Origin: Cymbidium sinense
Lineage: Eukaryota > Streptophyta > Magnoliopsida > Asparagales > Orchidaceae
Direction of reading: 5' to 3'
DNA: 64,000 nt
NCBI GenBank assembly: GCA_021442155.1
Contig: CM038228.1
Coordinates: forward strand, 87,312,114 to 87,376,113
In this document: piece after piece, positions 14,690-24,769 of the stretch
How positions within the stretch are numbered: position 1 is the stretch's first letter
How the letters are laid out: each line of letters starts with the position of its first letter
The notes under the pieces: generated by a model
Databases searched by the model: none
Told to the model about the DNA's origin: nothing
Seen by the model: only the letters and a program-made list of their open reading frames with translations
Position numbers and translations under genes: made by a program

Positions 14690-15240
14690 AAAATATATGT
14701 ATTCAACAAGCATTGTGTTAAGATCACACAAACGAGTGTTGTCGTAATATTTTTAATTTTTGCAACGTCAAATTTTTTACATTTGCAAAACTTGTGACTA
14801 AGAGGATGAGATTCATCAAAAGTAATCAATACAAAAGTTGTAAAATTTTTTATTATCTTTCCAACGATACAATACTCAAAATCGACACGATGAGATAGAT
14901 ATAGCCAAAATAAGGTGGTGTCTATCTTTTTTTTTTAAAAAAATACATTTGTAAAATCGGCGAGATTAGATTAAAGTTTTGAACATAAAAGTTGCATAAT
15001 TTGTTATTATCTTTCCAACGATACCAAGTACACCAAAATCTGACACCTGATGAGCCTGATATGGCCAAAAAATGAGGGCTGCATCAATATTGTTATTTTT
15101 TGCATCTTCAGAAGTCACACATTTGCAAAAATTGTGGCTCACCGGGCTAGATTCGTCAAAGTTATCAACATAAAAGTTGTGGAATTTTTCATTATCTTTC
15201 CAACGATACCAACTAAATTCACAATGAGAGATATGTTCAA
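14690..15240 (+). repeat. MULE-1 subterminal tandem repeats (three units)
   Basis: Three diverged units of roughly 150-190 bases are centred on 'TATCTTTCCAACGATAC', at 14852-14870, 15005-15023 and 15192-15210. Each is preceded by 'cataaaagttg' or 'tacaaaagttg' and followed by a 'gatatggcc' or 'atatagcc' type block. MULE-2 has the same core near its own 3' end. Confidence 0.85.
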
Positions 15241-15349
15241 AAACCAATCTAATTTTTTTAAAAAAAAAGAAAATCTAGAGTTGTGCCGCGCGGGACGCGA
15301 CACCGGGCATCCTCAGCCGCATCACGACCGGGGACTAGCCTATTTTAAA

Positions 15350-15411
15350 TTTCTTATGCTGCCTAATTACCTAATTAAATCACTAATCATGCTTAATTTG
15401 AAAATTTGGCC
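15350..15411 (-). repeat. MULE-1 right terminal inverted repeat
   Basis: Inverse complement of 8644-8703, ending GGCC directly before the 9-bp duplication. Confidence 0.92.
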
Positions 15412-15420
15412 ATAAATTTT
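15412..15420. repeat. 9-bp target duplication, right (ATAAATTTT)
   Basis: Identical to 8635-8643. It marks the right edge of MULE-1. Confidence 0.93.
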
Positions 15421-15855
15421 TAAAATTAATTGATTTTGAATTTTTAAAAATATTGAATCAAATCGATTAAATAAAATATAAAATCAAATAAATCTAATAA
15501 TAATTTGGTTTGGTTATATTGATTTGATTTTAGATAAATCGAAGTTCGCCACATTTAAAAATTATTTGCATAATATTTTATTGTATAATGAACAAGTAAT
15601 AATAGTTTATATTTATAATTCTTATTATAAGCATATAATATATAAATTAATAATATCGTATATTATATAATTACTTTGATTTATTTGGTTTCATTCAAAA
15701 TTTTATTTAACAAATCTATCCAAAAATCAAAAATCAAAATTTTCATTCATTAAACCAAAATCTAAATTATTAAGTTCAAAATTGAATCAAATTATTCAAA
15801 AAAAATTTAGTTCGATTTGATTTTTTTGATTAAAACTAAATAATGTACATCCCTA

Positions 15856-15863
15856 ATTTGAGG
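15856..15863. repeat. 8-bp target duplication, right (ATTTGAGG)
   Basis: Matches 8589-8596 at 7 of 8 bases and equals the empty site near 3020. It marks the right edge of the hAT-like element. Confidence 0.85.
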
Positions 15864-16412
15864 TTCGTTATTCGAAGCTCTCTTAAATTATATATTAATT
15901 TTCAAAATTATGGGAACGGATTGCATCGATGGATTCGGAGATTTCGATGATCATTTTAGGAAAAATATTTAAAAAAAATAGTGTCTCAATAAATTGTAAA
16001 AGTGAAGAAAAAATTAGTGAAATTTGATAGCATTAATATTAAAACTACTAAATTTATTTTTAAATAAAAATAAATTAAAATTAAATTATTATTTATATAT
16101 ACATATATTTTAAAATTTATTAAAAATTAAATTTTGATTTCTGTTTTAGAATTATTAGATTTATTGTAAAATAATTATAATATAAAATTTAATTAAGTGA
16201 TTAATTATTATAATAATTTTGTATTATCAAGCATATCTTTTTCAGTTTCGCTTTCAGTTTCTATTGGCAAAGTTTTCGATAATTTCTGTGATTTGCCATT
16301 CTTCGGAATTGTTATGATAATGACAATAATCATTAACTGTGGTCTTATTTATTTTAATTTTTTAATATTTGATAAATTATAACAACTTTAAATAACAAAA
16401 TAGTATTAATTT
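15864..16412 (+). repeat. Continuation of gene-derived segment and loop of inverted duplication
   Basis: 15864-16230 matches 3021-3395. The first 100 bases are also inversely repeated at 23040-23150. An ATG at 15910 opens 'MGTDCIDGFGDFDDHF', conserved with one or two changes in the copy at 3063 and recognisable at 23109 on the minus strand. The remainder is AT-rich and forms the unpaired centre of the inverted duplication. The last nine bases (16404-16412) are the MULE-2 target duplication. Confidence 0.7.
16404..16412. repeat. 9-bp target duplication (TATTAATTT)
   Basis: Identical to 23000-23008. It abuts the GGCTAAA end of MULE-2. Confidence 0.93.
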
Positions 16413-16490
16413 GGCTAAATTTTTAAAATAAGCACATTTAAAATCTTAATTAACGGATTAGTTTAAAAAAATTTTAAAATAAGCAAAGTC
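16413..16490 (+). repeat. MULE-2 terminal inverted repeat (3' end of element)
   Basis: Aligns to the inverse complement of 22920-22999 with a handful of mismatches. Shared blocks are TTTTAAAATAAGCACATT and TTAATTAACnGATTAG. Confidence 0.9.
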
Positions 16491-16559
16491 GTCCGTTAAA
16501 CGAGCTACTGGCCTTGAGTATTTTAAAAAAAAAACTGCAAATCAGCTGTGGTATTTTGA

Positions 16560-16990
16560 CCATACCAGAGCCGTCCGTTGTTTGAATTCAACGAGTTTGG
16601 TATCGTTGGAATCGGCACGAAATTCTCCACAAGTTTCATGTTGACCAAAAAATGCGATTATGTCTCCTTGCACAGCAGATTTCGTTTTTCATTGAAAAGC
16701 AATTTTAAATATTACACCGCCAGATATGGACATATCTGAGTCGGTTGTTAGATTTAGTGAGCTTGGTATCGTTGGAATCGACGCGAAATTCTCCACACTT
16801 TTATGTTGGCCCAAAAACAATTGTGGTCCTTGAATAGCAGATTTTGCTAAAGTTTGAAAAAATATGCTGAATAATAGCACCACCAACGGTATTTTACGTC
16901 CGGAGCCATCTAGTATCAGAATTTAGCGAGCTTGGTATCGTTGGAATCGGCACAAAATTCCTCACTACTTTTATGTTGACACAGAGATGT
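16560..16990 (-). repeat. MULE-2 subterminal tandem repeats (three units)
   Basis: Three units with periods of about 173 and 166 bases share GAGTTTGGTATCGTTGGAAT or GAGCTTGGTATCGTTGGAAT, followed by 'cgnnacnaaattc' and 'cttttatgttg'. Cores lie at 16589, 16761 and 16928. The inverse complement is the TTCCAACGATACCAA core of the MULE-1 repeats. Confidence 0.88.
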
Positions 16991-17279
16991 GATTTTGGAC
17001 CATTACGTAGCATTTTAGTGGAAAATTATGGATTTAAAATAACAACAGTGGATAGATCATTACATAATTTGCAAAAACAATTTACAAGCATAATAAATTC
17101 ATAGCCATTATCTACTTCTCCAAAATTACTAAAGTGTGATAATTCAATAGCAATAAGATAAACGATGTAACATAAATAAACTGGAAAGAATACAATTTAC
17201 TTAAACTGGAAATATGTAACATAGATAAACGGTATCCTGATATGAAGTGTACATAAAAAATATAAAACAATGACAAAAC

Positions 17280-19330
17280 ATTGTACATCAAGCTATCAAA
17301 TGATCTACAACTAGCTGTGACATCTAATGACCAAGCGTTGCGTGTGGTGGAAGTCGTCACTCCACAGAGTATCTATGTAGAAGCGTCGAGGATGGTCTCA
17401 GAGATGTGCGCTAATGCCCGCTTCATCTCCGGCCCCAGTGTGCACTCTATTCGAGGGGTGTAACGCTCATTATCTCAGGTGGTCCTGGTGAAAGGGGACA
17501 TGGGTAGATTCGTTAAAATCTAGCATGTAGATGGTGGGTGAGGAATTACATGGAGAAACTTCTTTACTTGCCATCTTGAAATAGGCTGATGAACTTCTGA
17601 TAGAGTCAGAGCGGTATTAATAAACTAGCAAATCTTGTAGACCGACGAAACGATAAACTTACGTCAAAATCTCACATAGTATGTTGATCGAAAATGTGCA
17701 TGAAAACCATGTCCAGTCTCTCCAGCAAAATTGCTATCTTGTGTCCAAGAGCTCTCTCATTGTAGAATCAAAATATAATTTCGCGCAACATATAAATATT
17801 TATTAGACAATTTTGATACTTACACCAGCCTCTCCAAAGCTTCGAGGATAATAGGTGGTAGGTGGAATGGTGAATGCATGTAGAAGGAGGCCGGGTGATA
17901 CCACCTCATGTATCGACTGATTGCAGATTATTTGGAGGTGGAACGCATCTACAAACAATTGAAGAATGTCGGCCTCCCAATGATATGTTACCGGTGGTAC
18001 TCAACCCGTCAAGCGTCGACCTTCCCGACCATCGACCCGGAGTAAATGAAGGATCTATAGGCTCCGCGTCGACCTAGGTGAAAGACCAAGCTGAGGACGA
18101 TCACGGGAGGTACCACTCAATTCTAATCCAATTAATGGTAATGGAGAGCGAGCCAAATTTCACTCTGACAAACATCGCCACTTTCAGTGCGTATCGATGC
18201 GTAAGGCTCCCATATCACCTATAACGTCATATTAAAAAAAATATGCAATACGTAAGATTAGAGTAGTAAAAATATGAATGAAATGTACACTTACTCATAC
18301 CTGACTCTGTAACAAACCATCAAACTCATCTCTGTACATTATAATATGAGAAGGTATCATCTCCCTCCGGTAACCCTCATTCCACCTGCAACCAACACTC
18401 AAACTTTCCAACTCTGCTAGAAAAGGTACCTCCAATGTGGGTCGGCCAACATGTATATGCTCCCACGACTAGACCTGGAGTAGATGCAGACATCCTGCCA
18501 TGTTCATCCATTTTGTCCTAGTTGCCTCATTCAACTCTCTATATAGGTGTGCTAACACAGCTTCTCCAATGGAGTACCTACTAAACAAGCTCAAATCATA
18601 GCGGTGTACGTAGAGTTCTCACGACTGGACGTGCTCGGCATGAGGAAGCAACCAATAGTGAACAGTATGTACCCTCTAAGGTGCATTAGAAAGTCAGTAT
18701 CTGATAGATCCAAATATGAATCCCTATAAAATGTCCATGGCAACCGGTAAAGGCAAGCGGGTCCCCCGTGCGCGCCCCTAAATGTTGATGTAACATGTCT
18801 GCAGGATCATGGTATACCACATCGGTCGGATGTCTCCCAATAAGTTCATCAACAATCGGGCGATGCCCAACTCCCAATCATTGTCGGTCCATAATAGACG
18901 TCAAGTAAGCCTAGAATCATAGCCACGTCCTGCAGTGTAACTGTCATCTCCCAACCGCCAAATGAAATGTGTTCGTCTGCGGTGACCCGGCCCAAGGCGT
19001 GGCGGTGGTGATCAAGTCCGAGATCTTTGCGGCAGAAAGACCGATCTCAACATCGCGGTCCATCCATAAACCGGGGGCAATGCAGCCATCTAAACATATG
19101 GGTCGCGCTCAAGAAATGCGTCACGCACAATAATTGTTTATTTCATCAAAATTAGATTTAGATTATTGTAGTCACAACATATAATAAAGCTTACCATATC
19201 AGGATGCACAACCCTATGTCTACCATGAGCGACGATCTTTGGGGTGGACCTCTCGCGGGCAGAGTAGTCAGGAGGCTCATCGGTGTAGGCGTCCGTCATC
19301 CTCCTTCCTCGGCGCCATGTCACTGTCCCT
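17280..19330 (-). pseudogene. Decayed plant mobile domain protein of MULE-2
   Basis: On the minus strand, downstream of the transposase, broken frames correspond to the PMD gene of MULE-1. 'SFGGWEMTVTLQDVAMILG' (around 18960-18905) is the diagnostic block. 'GVGHRPIVDELIGRHPTD' (18875-18820) follows, and 'SVGCRWNEGYRREMIPSHI' (around 18400-18340) parallels 'SIGCHWNEGFVREMPASNI' in MULE-1. The start region near 19320 reads 'MTWRRGRRMTDAYTDEP'. Many stops and frame changes are present. Several splice-like interruptions may be real introns rather than decay, because AT-rich gaps fall at the same relative places as in MULE-1. Confidence 0.78.
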
Positions 19331-19639
19331 ACTTTAGGAAGTGCATGTTAGTAACATGAAATATTACTTACCAAACAAGAATAACAAAAATACTAATAAA
19401 AGTAAAGTGCAGTCTGACACAGTATTAAAAACAAAGATTCTTATAGCAATACAGAAAATCAGTAAACACAACAATAAAACAGAAGGTAGTATTCTACTAT
19501 AAAACATAAAATAAAACAGGAAAATAAAGATTAGGATCAATGCCTATGAATAAAACAAGAAAACAATCCTTAATAGATGTTCAGATCCAAGAAGACTAAG
19601 TACAGAAAGAAACATTAACAAAAGAGAATAAAAGATAAA

Positions 19640-22172
19640 CTAGCCAGCATAATGAAGGTAGTATTCTGACAAGGCACACAAGTGCACAATAAAACAACAG
19701 TCTAACATAACAACACTAAAGTCACCTTCGTGGACAAGTAGTTCTGTTATGCCCAAATTTTTTGCATATTCCACATATTCTATTACTTCGCGGCACGTTC
19801 TCATCCATTGTGTTGGTATATCGTCGAGTCCTAGGCCTGCCAATCCGCCTTCTAACATTTGGTAGTGCTAGTTCAATTATACGATGACCCGACAAATATG
19901 GTGGTCAGTCAGTGCGATCGAGAATGACATGAAATTGACCTTCATATGTGTTGTGGTACATCTGCAGAGTGTAGTATGGAGAAACACATTATGAATGATT
20001 CAAATGACATTGTCCCAACACATCAATGATATGCGAACATGGAATGTGCAGTAACTAAGGCTGCCTGCATGTACAACTACAACGAGTGTGTTCTTGCAAT
20101 TCAACCTTACATGTTATCGAGGACATTGTAAAACCTGGTGTTAAATTTTTCAGTAGCTCGAGCATCTTCCGCCTCATTTTTGTATGTGATATGGAATCAT
20201 TATGGATAGATCGAGCAGATTTGTAAATATATTGCAACAAGATTGTAGATTAATGTAATTACAGCCTAATTAAAACCACTCAATCGTTAGTGGTGGTCTT
20301 TGTAGCATCGCCATCATGACTCAATGCCCACACATCTCTTGCTAGCGACCTCCGGTTTAATATTCCTTATATGTAATGTAATATGTGTGAATATTAGTAT
20401 TACGCACATACATCTTCTGGCACACAAACTCAGCATCATCAATTCTCATAGTTCTGCATGTCTTTTTAAAATTTTCTCTAAGATGGCGTAAACAGTAGTG
20501 GTGTTTAGCCCAAGGGAAAATTTCATGACATCCGCGTACTAAGCCTGAATGTCGGTCAGATATAATGCATAAATCGGGCCTAGTGTATATAAATGGAATT
20601 AAGTCCTACAATGTCATGATAAACCAACTCCAGGACTCGTTGCATTCTGCTTCAACAATTACAAATGTCAGAGGGTACAAACCATTGTTAGCATCCATAC
20701 CAACAGCAGTTAGTAGAGTACCCCTGTACTTTCCCAAAAGAAAAGTCCCATCAAGACTAAAGACCGGTCTACAAAATTTCAACTTGCTATAGAAGGTCCA
20801 AATGACCAAAAAAGATGATGAAAATGGCCAGATTCGCTTGAGTGAATGAGATACACTGTGCTAGGAATAACTACACACACAACAGTCATGAAGCGATCCA
20901 GTAAATGATATGAGTCTTCCCAACTGCCAAATATAGCTTGTATAGCCTTTCTGCTTGCATCCTAAGCTTTCATGTAAGACACTCTAATGTTAAATTTTGA
21001 TTCCATACGACCTATAATTTCCCTGGGTTTCAAATTCATCTGGCATCTAATGACTGGTTGGATGTAGTGGCTAATAAAATGTGAGGTGCCTATGTTTATT
21101 ATCGAATGAGAATATATTTGTGTCTTTATATCGAAATCACCGGGCTCCACGTAGCCTCTTTTGCTCTTCGAGCATGTAGACGCCATAAACATGGCCTGGA
21201 ATGACCTATGAATGCAAAGTATAGTAGTGTGTCTTATTAGAATCGAAGTTACATATTTCACATTGTTTGTTATTGACCACGAATAGTAAATTTAATGTGC
21301 CTCTTGTCATGGAAACACATTCCTTCATGTAGGTCTGCTGGAATGAAATTATCCTCTAGGAAAATAGAATCTGCTGGGAGGCCATCAAAGTTCAATTCTT
21401 CATCCCATTCTTGTGCTGATTGACAAGCCTGGATGTAGTCATTGTTACTAAATATGTGTTCTTCAACAGTGATTATTTTGTTAGAGTAATCTCTCAGTAA
21501 TTGATTGTTTTCAGTATTTGGATGTTGTTGTTCTCCAATATCACGTTCACTTGTCATCGAATGCGAACTTTTGTGCATTGTTTCATATGTCATGTTCGGT
21601 TTGTAGAGAGGAGGCGATCGCTATGATATTCACCTATACTTGCGTAAGGCAATATGATGAACATGCATAGGAGATCAGATACATCTCCATCATCGATCTT
21701 GCACATTTGAATATAGTGTAAGACTAAAATGAGAAATATTACTCGATAATCGTCTAAGGAACTTACTTGATTGTAAAATTTAGCAGTATAATTTTGAAGT
21801 TTGGTATCATCCGTTGGTTTCAACTCAATTTCGACGTATACAACTACAGGTTGTACATCCGTGCTGCATTAATGGCCATTCAGACTTGTCATCATTTAAT
21901 GGTGTAGCATAATGTAAAATTTACATATGAGATTAATCCTAAACCGTAATGAATCAACTTTTAGTGATGATTCGATTTTGTATGTTGCTAAAATCGGATG
22001 TGAAATTAATATGGACGATTCTTTCCACCATATACGTAGGGAAGAAATCGTCATTAACTAAGTTCGGCATATCTGATAAAGCATATAGTGTCGAACTCAT
22101 ATTTGAATCAAATATGTGTATCGGGCGAGGAATCTTGAAAGCACACACACTGTTTAAATTAGCTAGATTCAT
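19640..22172 (-). pseudogene. MULE (MURA-type) transposase of MULE-2, catalytic motifs retained
   Basis: Segments on the minus strand, in order, are as follows. 22172-21954 ends in 'NDDFFPTYMVERIVHINFTS', the PB1-like start. 21593-21270 has 'EGMCFHDKRHIKFTIRGQ'. 21261-20962 has 'LKPREIIGRMESKFNIRVSY'. 20809-20606 has 'VFSLDGTFLLGKYRGTLL', with the first catalytic Asp. About 20577-20400 has 'PDLCIISDRHSGL', with the second Asp, then 'REIFPWA'-type and 'CLRHLRENFKK' motifs. 20240-20055 is a SWIM zinc finger (CSCTC ... IPCSHI) broken by one stop. Around 19860-19720 are 'GRPRTRRYTNTMDENVPRS' and an intact CCHC knuckle, 'CGICKKFGHNRTTC'. At least four frameshifts separate the pieces. Confidence 0.92.
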
Positions 22173-22200
22173 GAGACACTACATGAATTGGTTAGAATAA

Positions 22201-22745
22201 TGAAAATAATTCATATTGCGAGCATAATCTAGATAGTGGTACTGATGAACTGAAAGAATATCATATTTAGGTCCTCCGAACTTCCTCTATACTATTTCAT
22301 CAAACCTTTTAACAAATGTATTGCATACATAGTAAGAAAATCCATAACATAATGTAAAAAAAGATAAAAGCTTAAAACCAATCCTTGATGTAATTCATTA
22401 GCATATTTCTCATTTTATAGAAAAAAGTCAAAAAATACAAAAAATACCTACATTACCTAAGATACCTAAAATCAACATTACACTTGCCTAATAACATCAT
22501 AAAATGCAACAAATACAAATCATATTCACATATTATTCATTTATTTTTAAAAAACAAAAAAAGCAAAAAACCTTAAACATTCACATACAAATACCTAAAA
22601 TACCTAAAATATCTAAAAAAATACCTAAAATACATAAAATCCACATTACATTTGCCTAATAACATCATAAAATATAATAAATACAAATCACATTCACATA
22701 TTATTCATTATTTTTAAAAAAACAGCAAAAAAAACTTACTTTTAG
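22201..22745. repeat. MULE-2 5' AT-rich region with 168-bp tandem duplication
   Basis: Two units at about 22463-22573 and 22621-22733 share the run ttgcctaataacatcataaa, then 'caaatcayattcacatattattcat' and an A-rich end. The shared block starts at 22486 and 22654, so the period is 168. It lies between the element's GC-rich 5' patch and the transposase start, so it is probably in the promoter or leader. Confidence 0.8.
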
Positions 22746-22919
22746 ATGATCGAGGTCGGATCTGCGGAGCAGGCGCGTTAGCGACGGCTAGTGGCCGGTT
22801 TTTTTCCGATGGGGCGGTGAGGATATCCGTGGTTCAACGGCTTAACATAGAAGATGAGATGAGACTCTGTCGATCTCGGTCTGATTTTAAAAAAATATTC
22901 AGGGTCACGCTAAAGCGGA

Positions 22920-22999
22920 ATATGCCTATTTTGAAAAAATTTTTTTAAGCCTAATCAGTTAATTAAAGTTTTCAATGTGCTTATTTTAAAATTTTAGCC
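22920..22999 (-). repeat. MULE-2 terminal inverted repeat (5' end of element)
   Basis: Pairs with 16413-16490 and ends TTTTAGCC directly before the TATTAATTT duplication. Confidence 0.9.
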
Positions 23000-23008
23000 T
23001 ATTAATTT
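23000..23008. repeat. 9-bp target duplication (TATTAATTT)
   Basis: Identical to 16404-16412. Confidence 0.93.
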
Positions 23009-23650
23009 TAAAACCTATAAAGAGAATATTTTTATATAATATTTTTCCTAAAATGATTATTGAACTCTCTGAATCTCCCGCTCGAGATACGGATGCAATC
23101 CGTTACCATAAATTCAAAAATAAAAATATAATTTAAGGGAGTTCCAAATTACAAACCCCAAATAGAAAATTTGAGCGAGGTCGAGAGAGAGAGAGAGAGA
23201 GAGAAGAGCCATAGGAGGAAGGGAGGAGATAGAAAGCAAAAGAGGGAGGGTGGAGCTTGTAGGCCGTAAACCTGGAAAATGTGAGAGAGAGAGAGAGAGA
23301 GAGGTTTCAAATAGTTGCCAATGTCGTCTTCTGCCCTCCGCCGCTGCCGTCTTCCCTTTATCTCTGCGCGCACCGGTTCGTCCACGGACAGACAAACTTA
23401 GGCAAGATATTATGCACCATCGTTACCGGCCTTCGCCGACGGATTCAGTAGTCGGAAACGTCGCCTGCCCTGATGCTAACGATATCTCTATCACTCCCCC
23501 TGAGTTAGCTGTCAATCTTGATCACGACGGCGGAGGAGGAGCAAGAGAAAGGAATTCCTACGGCGCATAGCTGCGTTGTCTAATGTCCGAACCAAACCTT
23601 ATCTTATGAAGCTTTTACCGTCAATAAATACGGTCTACAAGAAGGTTCCC
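23009..23650 (-). repeat. Right arm of inverted duplication (gene-derived)
   Basis: From about 23040 it is the inverse complement of 15963-15864 and then of 8596-8040. It includes two GA runs (23184-23203 and 23284-23303) that correspond to the CT-rich leader. A plus-strand frame, 23250-23570, contains 'SITPPELAVNLDHDGGGG', and the next frame continues 'LRCLMSEPNLI'. Because it is read outward, this may be a partial exon of the duplicated gene. I do not recognise it. A third, direct copy of the leader part lies at 2861-3400. Confidence 0.65.
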
Positions 23651-23753
23651 TGTGCAATTGACTCCAACTCGGAGGAGAAAATGGTTGCAAGCCATAATTT
23701 CTACGAAAGTCATGGTTCCACAAACAAGAAAATCAATCATTTCTAATGAGAAG

Positions 23754-24479
23754 TGTTATGACACTTAAAATACTACTAGTCGAAGCACGAATCTTGATGT
23801 TAAAAGCAAGTTGATCCGAAGTTGAAACTAGTCGAGATCAAGTACTTAAATATCCTTGAAAATTTTGGGATATTAGTTAAATCCCTAAATAGCTTTCAAA
23901 CATGAAGTGTTTATAGCAAATCGCGTCCTCGACGGTGGATCTAACGAGCCCAAGATCTATAATTCGACTTCAGCATTCAAATACTTAAAATACATCAAAT
24001 GATCAAATGAATAATTTTGAGCCGTCCAGATGGAGGAGTGGTTTGGATTTTTCATGTATTTACAGCTCCTCCCTATAAATACCTCATTTTCATATGAGTG
24101 GAGCGAAGGAGGAGAGGAGAGAGTTCTAAAGTTTAAAGATCCTCCAAGCATGTCAGCCACCACTCATATCGTCGACCCGGTCCGTTAGTTGTCAACCACC
24201 CCATGCGTCACGTTAGCCACCCGATTCTGCCGTCATTGATCGTTTCCATCATCAACTATTGTTCATACGAACGTGATTACATGCATGTTGTTCTTCTCTC
24301 TCAATTCTGTAATCCGTTATCGGAAGATTTTGTACTGAAAGCAGATACATAGTGAAAGATTTTTTTTTTACGATTGATTTTCCTCTTTTCGAGATTTTTC
24401 ACGTAAAATTATAATTTTCCGTTCACGCTTTTTATCAGTGTGTTGGGTTTGTACAAAGTTAAAGCGTAAAACTACCGCA
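23754..24479 (+). mobile_element. LTR of a copia-like retroelement (family member 1)
   Basis: It starts TGTTATGACACTT and ends ACTACCGCA (TG...CA). A TATA box, CCCTATAAATACC, lies at 24071-24083, and the end pattern 'gtgtgttgggtttgtacaaagtt' looks like a polyadenylation zone. The sequence parallels 33877-35000 throughout: 'ctagtcgaagca', 'ggatctaacgagcccaagatct', 'agcattcaaatacttaaaat', 'catatgagtgg'. No 5-bp target duplication is visible, so it may be the 5' LTR of the decayed copia gag that follows or a degraded solo LTR. Confidence 0.8.
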
Positions 24480-24769
24480 ATAATTTTTTAGCAACAAGAA
24501 ACATATAACCTGCAGTAATTAGTACTAATCTTAATCTTCAACAAAGAAATTATACCACTTAAAAAACAAAATCAAGCACTTAACTAGCATCAAGAATGAA
24601 AGGTGATAAGCTGGGGTGTAATGAAAGGTTTAATAAATAACATTATTATTAAATATAATTAAAATATATTAAAGTTTAATAGATTAAATATATAATTCTT
24701 TAAAATATTTAAAACTTCTATTTTATTCTTCTATAACTTCTAGTCTTCTTCCCTGCAATCCTATGTTTT

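Larger units (their letters stand above)
8644..15411 (+). mobile_element. MULE-1: Mutator-like element carrying a plant mobile domain gene
   Basis: This 6768-bp element begins GGCCAAAATTTT and ends with the inverse complement GGCCAAATTTTC. It is flanked by a perfect 9-bp target duplication, the hallmark of the Mutator superfamily. The terminal inverted repeats are about 60 bases long (8644-8703 and 15350-15411) and share the block AAGCATGATTAGT plus TTTAATTAGGTAATTAGGCA. Inside, on the plus strand, are a decayed MURA-type transposase (9531-11920), a decayed plant mobile domain frame (12370-14500) and 3' subterminal tandem repeats (14690-15240). Several frameshifts and stops show that it is no longer autonomous. 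Its near-twin is MULE-2. Confidence 0.93.
8597..15855. mobile_element. hAT-like non-autonomous element interrupted by MULE-1
   Basis: The ends are TAGGGGTGTGCGTTTG on the left and, as reverse complement, TAGGGATGTACATTATTTAG on the right. An 8-bp target duplication flanks them. TAGGG-type short inverted ends with 8-bp duplications are characteristic of the hAT superfamily. With MULE-1 and one 9-bp duplication removed, the element is about 480 bases (8597-8643 plus 15421-15855), AT-rich and without coding sequence, so it is non-autonomous. The uninterrupted paralogue at 2861-3400 lacks it exactly, which confirms both edges. Confidence 0.85.
16413..22999 (-). mobile_element. MULE-2: Mutator-like element with PMD gene, minus strand
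   Basis: This 6587-bp element is bounded by GGCTAAATTTTTAAAATAAG and its inverse complement. Terminal repeats are about 80 bases (16413-16490 and 22920-22999), and the flanking 9-bp duplication is perfect. The termini resemble those of MULE-1 (GGCYAAA, then A/T, then AAGCA), so the two belong to related families. Gene order on the minus strand is transposase (22172-19640), then PMD gene (about 19330-17280), then three subterminal repeats (16560-16990), as in MULE-1. Frameshifts and stops disable it, but its catalytic motifs are better preserved. Confidence 0.93.
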
